DNA from: Pseudomonadota bacterium
GTDB lineage: Bacteria > Pseudomonadota > Alphaproteobacteria > Rhizobiales > Methyloligellaceae
Reading direction: 5' to 3'
Assembly: GCA_022567275.1 (NCBI GenBank)
Contig: JADFHH010000155.1
Location: 1-5,345 of the forward strand
Length of the DNA: 5,345 nucleotides
Part shown: piece by piece, positions 1-4,363 of the stretch
How positions within the stretch are numbered: the first letter of the stretch is position 1
How the letters are laid out: the number at the start of each line of letters is the position of its first letter
Notes under the pieces: generated by a model
The model's input: the letters and a program-made list of their open reading frames with translations, nothing else
What the model was told of the DNA's origin: nothing
The model's database searches: none
Position numbers and translations under genes: made by a program

Positions 1-615
1 GCCGGTATATTCGATCACATGGCCGGTGCCCCCCGCGGTGCCCATTTCACCGATGATCGATAAGATGATGTCCTTGGCGGTGACGCCGCTCGGCAGCGCG
101 CCATTCACGCACACCCGCATGTTTTTCGCCTTGTTCTGGATCAGCGTCTGGGTGGCCAGCACATGCTCCACTTCGGTGGTGCCGATGCCGTGGGCCAGCG
201 CGCCGAACGCGCCATGGGTGGCGGTGTGGCTGTCGCCGCACACGATGGTCGTGCCGGGCAGGGTAAAGCCCTGCTCGGGGCCGATCACGTGGACGATGCC
301 CTGGCGCACGTCGACCTCATTAAAATATTCGACGCCGAATTCCGCGCAATTGTCCGCCAATGTATCGATCTGGAGTTTTGATTCAGGGTCGTCGATGCCG
401 CCCGCCCGGTTGGTGGTCGGCACATTGTGATCGACCACGGCGAGGGTTTTTTCCGGCGCGCGCACTTTTCGGCCGGTCATACGCAACCCCTCGAACGCCT
501 GCGGGCTGGTCACTTCATGGACCAGATGGCGGTCGATATAGATGAGGCAGGTGCCGTCATCGCTTTCATCGATCAGATGATCGTCCCAGATCTTGTCGTA
601 AAGCGTTTTGCCCAT
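1..615 (-). CDS. leuC: 3-isopropylmalate dehydratase large subunit, N-terminal part (cut by window edge)
   Basis: LeuC pairs with LeuD to isomerise 2-isopropylmalate to 3-isopropylmalate via a [4Fe-4S] cluster, the second committed step of leucine synthesis, in the cytoplasm. I translated the minus strand from ATG at 615-613 and found 205 codons open to the left edge. It begins MGKTLYDKIWDDH, the usual LeuC start, and carries DHNVPTTNRAGG (about residues 62-73) and the aconitase-type signature CGDSHTATHGAFG starting at Cys126. Full LeuC is about 470 residues, so more than half is missing, including the C-terminal cysteines that bind the cluster. A purine-rich site GGGAGA (630-625) sits 9 nt before the start. 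The gene is transcribed divergently from the aminotransferase-fold gene at 711. The family call is firm; activity of the full gene cannot be judged from this fragment. Confidence 0.95.
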   Translation of the reverse strand, partial: MGKTLYDKIWDDHLIDESDDGTCLIYIDRHLVHEVTSPQAFEGLRMTGRKVRAPEKTLAVVDHNVPTTNRAGGIDDPESKLQIDTLADNCAEFGVEYFNEVDVRQGIVHVIGPEQGFTLPGTTIVCGDSHTATHGAFGALAHGIGTTEVEHVLATQTLIQNKAKNMRVCVNGALPSGVTAKDIILSIIGEMGTAGGTGHVIEYTG

Positions 616-651
616 GTGTCGTTATCTCCCGATCTCGCGTGGCCCGACTAT

Positions 652-669
652 ACGCTATTGTGATAGCGT
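652..669. promoter_or_regulatory. perfect inverted repeat, candidate operator in the leuC / dgdA-like divergent promoter region
   Basis: ACGCTAT-TGTG-ATAGCGT is a perfect 7-bp dyad with a 4-nt spacer. It lies about midway between the divergent starts, 37 bp from the leuC ATG and 41 bp from the ATG at 711. It covers the candidate leuC -10 element, which fits a dimeric repressor site controlling one or both genes. Its even-length symmetry does not give the T-N11-A form expected for a LysR-type regulator such as DgdR, so I do not assign a regulator family. Confidence 0.45.
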
Positions 670-688
670 TTTGCGGTGAAGCTGACAA
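660..688 (-). promoter_or_regulatory. candidate sigma70-type promoter for leuC
   Basis: On the minus strand, TTGTCA (688-683, five of six bases of the -35 consensus) is followed after exactly 17 bp by TATCAC (665-660, four of six of the -10 consensus). This would place the transcription start about 40 nt before the leuC ATG. A second possible -10, TATAGT (652-647), lies further down but has no good -35 at the right distance. This is a consensus match by eye only; promoters in GC-rich alphaproteobacteria are often degenerate. Confidence 0.3.
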
Positions 689-694
689 TTGCGC

Positions 695-700
695 AAGGAG
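695..700 (+). promoter_or_regulatory. ribosome binding site that fixes the start of the downstream gene at 711
   Basis: AAGGAG, a strong Shine-Dalgarno match, lies 10 nt before ATG 711. The reading frame is open further upstream to an ATG at 639, but that start would have the ribosome site inside the coding region. It would also add 24 residues with no counterpart in the enzyme family and run through the palindromic promoter region. Confidence 0.8.
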
Positions 701-710
701 AGATACGCCC

Positions 711-2027
711 ATGGACGAAGAACTGCGCGCCGCCGCCCGCGAGCATTTGATTCGCTACGGCCAGGGCGATATTGACCGGCTCTATGTCTCCGCCAAGGGC
801 GCCACGGTGCGCGACGACGAGGGCCGTGAAATTCTCGATTTCACTTCCGGCCAGATGTGCGCCACCCTGGGCCACAGCCATCCGGCCATCGTCAAGGCGA
901 TACAATCGGGCGCTGAAGACGCCATTCACATGTTCTCCGGCATGATCCCGGAACCGGTGGCGAAACTGGCGAAAAAGCTTGCCGAATGGCTGCCAAAGCC
1001 CCTCAGCCGTGCGATGTTCGTCAACACCGGTTCCGAAAGCAACGAAGCGGCGCTGCGCATGGCCAAGCTGGTGACAGGCGGCTATGAGGTCATTGCGCTG
1101 GGCGGTTCCTGGCACGGGGTGACGGGCCAGGCGGCGGCAGCCTCCTTCGCCAGCGACCGGCGCGGCTATGGGCCGAAAGTGCCCGGCGTCACGGTCATTC
1201 CCGAACCCTATGCCTACCGCTGCCCGATCGGCCATTGCCGCGATGCCTGCGATATGAGCTGCATGAAGGTGGGGCTCAAAATGTTCGATATGGCTTGCGA
1301 GGGCGCCCCGGCGGCGATTATCGCGGAACCCATATTGAGCGCCGGCGGCGTAATCGTCCCGCCCAAGGGTTATTTCAAGACGCTTCATGAGCAAGCGAAA
1401 AAGCGCGGCATGATGCTGATCTTCGATGAGGCGCAAACCGCCTTTGGCCGCATTGGCCACAAATTCGCCGCGACGCAGCTTGGCGTGACGCCCGATATCA
1501 TGACCGTGTCGAAAACCCTGGGCGGCGGTTTGCCGCTGGCGGCGACCATCACCAGCGATGATATCGAGCAACAGGCCCATGACAAAGGCTACTCATATTA
1601 CACCAGCCACGTGTCCGACCCGTTGCCCGCGCTTGCCGGGCTAGCGGTTCTGGAAACGGTGGAGAAAGAAAATCTGATTGCCCGGGCCAGTGAGATCGGC
1701 GGTTATTTGCGCGATCATCTGGAAAGCCTGCAACAGAAATACGAGGCCATCGGCGAGATTCGCGGCCAGGGCCTGCTGCTCGGCATCGAGCTGGTGAAAG
1801 ACCGGGAGAGCCGGGAACCGCATCTCGAACTCGGGCAAATTACAACCCGGCGTTGCATGGAGCTGGGGCTGTCGATGAACATCAAGCTCAGACCCGAGCG
1901 CGGCGCGGTCTGGCGCATCGCCCCGCCGCTGACAGTCACCCGCGCGGAAATCGACCAAGGCGTTGAAATACTCGACCGGGCGCTTCGCGAGGGGCTGGAT
2001 GAAGTTTCGAAAAACGGTGTGGCGTAA
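711..2027 (+). CDS. dgdA: 2,2-dialkylglycine decarboxylase-like class III PLP enzyme
   Basis: This is a 438-residue class III (fold type I) PLP enzyme. In the best-known relative, Burkholderia dialkylglycine decarboxylase, the enzyme decarboxylates 2-methylalanine or isovaline to a ketone and CO2, then transfers the amino group to pyruvate. Visible matches include FTSGQM (44-49, with the Gln48 found in that family), TGSESNEAA (106-114, phosphate loop), SWHG (133-136, Trp stacking on PLP), DEAQT (239-243, Asp239 for the pyridine nitrogen), VSKTLGGGLPLA with Schiff-base Lys268, YTSHVSDPLP (297-306) and WRIAPPLT with substrate-carboxylate Arg402. The length is normal for the family. Unlike the Burkholderia enzyme as I recall it, residues 171-184 carry four closely spaced cysteines. 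The fold and PLP chemistry are near certain. The substrate is inferred, and another omega- or alpha-aminotransferase activity remains possible. No regulator gene adjoins it. Confidence 0.82.
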   Translation: MDEELRAAAREHLIRYGQGDIDRLYVSAKGATVRDDEGREILDFTSGQMCATLGHSHPAIVKAIQSGAEDAIHMFSGMIPEPVAKLAKKLAEWLPKPLSRAMFVNTGSESNEAALRMAKLVTGGYEVIALGGSWHGVTGQAAAASFASDRRGYGPKVPGVTVIPEPYAYRCPIGHCRDACDMSCMKVGLKMFDMACEGAPAAIIAEPILSAGGVIVPPKGYFKTLHEQAKKRGMMLIFDEAQTAFGRIGHKFAATQLGVTPDIMTVSKTLGGGLPLAATITSDDIEQQAHDKGYSYYTSHVSDPLPALAGLAVLETVEKENLIARASEIGGYLRDHLESLQQKYEAIGEIRGQGLLLGIELVKDRESREPHLELGQITTRRCMELGLSMNIKLRPERGAVWRIAPPLTVTRAEIDQGVEILDRALREGLDEVSKNGVA

Positions 2028-2283
2028 TGCAATAAAACTTCGAAAGCGGGCGGGATGGGTCAACTCTCACGAAAAATCGCTCTGTCACGAATTCACTGGT
2101 AACGGGATATTAACTCTGGTAATACAACTATCACGGGCATATTCGCTCTCTGACCCAGGCGGATTCGACCCTGCGTTTTCGCGTTTACCCTCACCTGTGC
2201 GGAAATGCTCCATACGCGGACCCGTGGCTCCACCACCCCACTCCCCTTGGGGCCACGGGTCTGGTGGAGCCGGCTTGAACGGA
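2028..2283. other. intergenic region between convergent genes
   Basis: This 256-bp stretch follows the dgdA-like stop and precedes, in convergent orientation, the stop of the small membrane protein. I see no convincing coding region: the short frames here have no family resemblance and overlap the inverted repeats. The first 190 bp is more AT-rich than its surroundings and contains a short direct repeat, CTGGTAA at 2096-2102 and 2116-2122. The last part holds the strong inverted repeats at 2219-2271. No T-tract-type terminator is visible for either gene. Confidence 0.6.
2219..2271. repeat. two crossing 10-bp perfect inverted repeats (alternative hairpins)
   Basis: Stem A pairs 2219-2228 (GACCCGTGGC) with 2252-2261 (GCCACGGGTC), with a 23-nt loop. 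Stem B pairs 2226-2235 (GGCTCCACCA) with 2262-2271 (TGGTGGAGCC), with a 26-nt loop. The left arms share three bases, and the order is A, B, A', B', so the stems cross: they are either alternatives or a pseudoknot-like fold. A small CCCC-TT-GGGG hairpin (2243-2252) lies inside. The block begins 13 nt past the membrane-protein stop on the minus strand and could end both convergent transcripts. Neither strand has a following T-run, so a classic intrinsic terminator is not supported. A dispersed intergenic repeat is the other likely reading. Confidence 0.7.
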
Positions 2284-2715
2284 TCATGCTTTAGCCCCGG
2301 CCAGCGCCCAATAGGCAAAGCCGCCGGTAAACCCGGCCGCCGCGAACAGGCTCATATAGGCCGAAAAAGGCGCCTCCGCGCTCGCCGCCGATCTGGCCAG
2401 GATGGGAATGACGGCCAGCGCCGCGCCGCCGGCAAGCGTGTAATAGAGCGCGGAGCGGATGCGCATCACTTCGCCGGCGATGATAGCGATGAGCGCTGGA
2501 GCGCCGGTGAGCGCGGGCGCGACCGCGGCGGTGAAAAAAAACGCCGCAAACATGTCCGCCATGATCCAGATAAATTCATCGCCCTGCGCCCCGGCGCGGA
2601 TTTCATCGCCGAGCCAGAAAATACCAAGCCCGAACAGAACCGCGAGTGCGACCGCACTGGAAATGGCAAAGGCGATCACCACCCGCAGCCAGCGCAGCAG
2701 GGTTTTGAAGATCAC
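2284..2715 (-). CDS. small four-helix membrane protein of unknown function, coupled to rlmN
   Basis: This is a 143-residue inner-membrane protein whose function I do not recognise. Hydrophobic segments lie at about residues 12-35, 48-80, 89-107 and 118-141, consistent with four membrane helices. Short charged links contain Asp37/Glu38/Arg40 and Glu82/Arg85/Arg87, and the basic residues Lys4, Arg8 and Arg11 before helix 1 suggest the N-terminus faces the cytoplasm. The ending, with a glycine-rich AAGFTGGFAYW stretch (126-136), resembles small conserved membrane proteins I associate with alphaproteobacteria, but that is memory rather than a search. Translation starts at GTG 2715-2713, and the TGA of rlmN occupies 2714-2712, giving a GTGA overlap. 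This implies co-transcription and probably translational coupling. It has no signal-peptidase site, no catalytic motif and no obvious functional link to RNA methylation. Confidence 0.82.
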   Translation of the reverse strand: MIFKTLLRWLRVVIAFAISSAVALAVLFGLGIFWLGDEIRAGAQGDEFIWIMADMFAAFFFTAAVAPALTGAPALIAIIAGEVMRIRSALYYTLAGGAALAVIPILARSAASAEAPFSAYMSLFAAAGFTGGFAYWALAGAKA

Positions 2716-3875
2716 GGCGCGGCCGCCTCGGCCCGCCGTTTACTCGCCCGCGTTTTCACGCTTGCGGACTTGAGCTGCCCGCACGCCGCCATGATGTCGC
2801 GCCCCCTTGGGCTGCGCACCGGGGAAGCATAGCCCGCGCGGTTGACGACTTCGGCGAATTTCTCGATTTGCTCCCAGGCCGAGCATTGATAAGGCGCGCC
2901 GGGCCACGGGTTGAAGGGAATGAGATTGATTTTTGCCGGAATGCCGGCCAGCAGCCGCACCAGTTCTTTCGCATCGCCGAGCGTGTCGTTGACGCCCTTG
3001 AGCATCACATATTCAAAAGTGATGCGCCTGGCGTTGGACAGCGAGGGATAGTTTCGGCACGCCGCAAGCAATTCGGCAATCGGCCATTTGCGGTTGATGG
3101 GCACGAGTTTGTCGCGCAACTCGTCGCGCACCGCGTGCAGGGAGACCGCCAGCATGGTGTTGGCCTCACCCCCCCAGCGCGGGATTTCCGGCACCACGCC
3201 GGAAGTGGACAGGGTGATGCGGCGTTTAGAATAGGCCAGCCCGTCGCTGGCGGACGCAATGGCCATGGCGTCGCGCACATGGGCGAAATTATACAGCGGC
3301 TCGCCCATGCCCATGAGCACGATATTGGTGATTTTTCGCTCCGCGTCCGGCAGGCCGGTTGCATCTTCGGCCTGTGCCTCGGGCCAGTCGCCCACGCGGT
3401 CGCGCGCCACCATGATCTGCCCGGTGATTTCCTGCGGGCTCAAATTGCGCACCAGCTTCTGCGTGCCGGTATGACAGAACGGGCAGGTGAGCGTGCAGCC
3501 CACCTGGCTGGAGATACACAATGTGCCGCGCCTCGTCTCGGGAATATAGACGGTTTCGACCAGCGGGCCATCTGCGCCGGGCTTGTCCGGCATGAGCCGA
3601 AGAAGCCATTTGCGGGTGCCATCCGTTGAGATTTGTTCGGTGACGATTTCCGGCCGCGCCAGCGACCAGCTTTCGGCAAGTGAGGCGCGCAAATCCTTCG
3701 ACAGCACGGTCATCTGCTGAAAATCGGTAGCCCCGCGGGCATAAATCCAGTTCCACAGCTGCGCCACGCGCATAGCCTGAGCGCGCTCCGGCACGCCAAG
3801 CGCGGCGAATACGCGGGCGAGTTCATCGCGGGAAAGGCCGATCAGCGTCGGCTTGGTGTCAGTGGAGTTGCACAT
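2712..3875 (-). CDS. rlmN: dual-specificity 23S rRNA A2503 / tRNA A37 C2-methyltransferase
   Basis: This radical-SAM methyltransferase makes 2-methyladenosine at 23S rRNA A2503 and, in studied relatives, at tRNA position 37, acting in the cytoplasm on translation fidelity. The protein is complete at 387 residues, close to the family norm. The N-terminal RNA-binding part contains QLWNWIYARG (39-48) and LSKDLR (58-63). The cluster motif C-x3-C-x2-C is Cys127, Cys131 and Cys134, with Cys120 seven residues earlier. The C-terminal GRDIMAACGQL places the methyl-carrying Cys at 365. This matches the E. coli layout of Cys118/125/129/132/355. MGMGEPLYN (188-196) and VSLHA (244-248) are further family signatures. 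A 19-residue Lys/Arg/Ala-rich tail follows Cys365 after Gly-Gln-Leu. Cfr is unlikely, as the context and overall sequence are those of a housekeeping RlmN. The ATG at 3875 has no clear Shine-Dalgarno site, although the N-terminus looks right for the family. The TGA overlaps the next start. Confidence 0.96.
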   Translation of the reverse strand: MCNSTDTKPTLIGLSRDELARVFAALGVPERAQAMRVAQLWNWIYARGATDFQQMTVLSKDLRASLAESWSLARPEIVTEQISTDGTRKWLLRLMPDKPGADGPLVETVYIPETRRGTLCISSQVGCTLTCPFCHTGTQKLVRNLSPQEITGQIMVARDRVGDWPEAQAEDATGLPDAERKITNIVLMGMGEPLYNFAHVRDAMAIASASDGLAYSKRRITLSTSGVVPEIPRWGGEANTMLAVSLHAVRDELRDKLVPINRKWPIAELLAACRNYPSLSNARRITFEYVMLKGVNDTLGDAKELVRLLAGIPAKINLIPFNPWPGAPYQCSAWEQIEKFAEVVNRAGYASPVRSPRGRDIMAACGQLKSASVKTRASKRRAEAAAP

Positions 3876-3929
3876 TGCCGGGGAGGCTTAGCACATGCGG
3901 GCGATTGATTGGAGTGGTTCGCGTCAGGT

Positions 3930-4214
3930 TCAGGCGGCCTCGAGCCGCTCCAGTTCCTCCGCGAACTCAAAGCGCAACTGCGCTGCTTCCTCATCGGGAA
4001 GCCAGAGCGTCATCTGCGGAAAAATGGTGCGGTAGAGGGAAACGCGCGCGGAGTCCCAGGGGAGTGTCTGCGCGGACCGCGCTTCGGCGAGAATTTTGTG
4101 CAGCCGCGCGCGGACCTTGTTGGGGTCGGGCTGGTAGGCGGGCGCGGCTTCCTCCCCGAACAGGTCGGCTTGCGCTTCGTCTTCGAACAGGTCTGGTGTG
4201 TCATTGCCGGACAT
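3930..4214 (-). CDS. small acidic protein of unknown function with a beta-clamp-binding-like motif
   Basis: This is a 94-residue soluble protein with no transmembrane segment or signal peptide. Residues 1-30 are acidic and low in complexity, holding PDLF (7-10) and QADLFG (15-20). The rest, with KVRARLHKILAEAR (33-46) and a C-terminal helix EEAAQLRFEFAEELERLEA (75-93), looks like a compact helical domain. QADLF fits the bacterial beta-sliding-clamp binding consensus and differs by one residue from the internal clamp motif of E. coli DNA polymerase III alpha (QADMF). A clamp link is therefore suggested, not shown. I believe similar proteins occur widely in alphaproteobacteria as uncharacterised proteins. 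The ATG at 4214 follows a GGGGGA site (4224-4219). It is transcribed toward rlmN with a 54-nt gap, so an operon with rlmN and the membrane protein is plausible. Confidence 0.82.
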   Translation of the reverse strand: MSGNDTPDLFEDEAQADLFGEEAAPAYQPDPNKVRARLHKILAEARSAQTLPWDSARVSLYRTIFPQMTLWLPDEEAAQLRFEFAEELERLEAA

Positions 4215-4359
4215 CGGGTCCCCCGCGATCCAAGGGTGCGAATCACATGGGAATCATGCGCGAACGGGCGGGCTGGCGCGAGGGCTGTTGCGCACTTATC
4301 CCCCGCCGGGAAAGGGGATTGCGCTTAACAAAGCTTGTGCAAATGATTAGCGTTGCGGC
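4215..4359. other. divergent intergenic region between the clamp-motif gene and the restriction-modification gene
   Basis: This 145-bp stretch separates two divergent starts, so it should hold promoters in both directions, and it marks the change from GC-rich to more AT-rich DNA. I see TTAACA (4325-4330) as a possible -35 for the rightward gene, but no convincing -10 at the proper distance. No integrase site, tRNA fragment or terminal repeat is visible. A six-codon frame ends exactly on the downstream start (see 4343-4363). Confidence 0.45.
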
Positions 4360-4363
4360 ATGA
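4343..4363 (+). other. possible six-codon leader frame overlapping the restriction-modification start
   Basis: ATG 4343 opens a frame reading Met-Ile-Ser-Val-Ala-Ala and then TGA at 4361-4363. The stop overlaps the ATG at 4360 as ATGA, the arrangement typical of translational coupling. Neither start has a clear Shine-Dalgarno site. The frame is open further upstream, so this may be chance. Confidence 0.15.

Noticed and set aside
652..669. CRP-type or LysR-type site reading of the palindrome
   Set aside because: It has only one TGTGA half and no TCACA partner at the right distance, and the dyad geometry does not give T-N11-A.
639..710. Upstream ATG (639) as start of the dgdA-like gene
   Set aside because: A strong AAGGAG site lies just before ATG 711, and the extra 24 residues would run through the palindromic promoter region and have no family match.
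648..1580. 310-codon open frame on the minus strand inside the dialkylglycine decarboxylase-like gene
   Set aside because: It is a shadow of a gene with unmistakable PLP-enzyme motifs. The product is His/Arg/Ala-rich, as expected of antisense reading in GC-rich DNA.
2001..2041. Short inverted repeat GAAGTTT…AAACTTC around the dgdA-like stop codon
   Set aside because: It has only 7 bp arms with a 27-nt gap and AT-rich content, well within chance and without a terminator-like tail.
2219..2271. Classic Rho-independent terminator
   Set aside because: Both stems are strong but neither strand has a T-run after them, so the block is reported as a repeat or structured element only.
1963..2832. 289-codon plus-strand frame spanning the dgdA-like 3' end, the intergenic gap and the membrane-protein gene
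   Set aside because: It crosses three unrelated regions, including the inverted repeats, and the product is Arg/Gly-rich without any domain.
2868..3629. 253-codon plus-strand open frame opposite rlmN
   Set aside because: It is antisense to a complete RlmN with all catalytic cysteines, has no recognisable domain, and shows shadow-type composition.
3875..4363. 162-codon plus-strand frame opposite the 94-residue gene
   Set aside because: It is Arg/Ala-rich shadow coding. The minus-strand frame has a coherent acidic N-terminus and helical domain. Only its last six codons are noted, as a possible leader.
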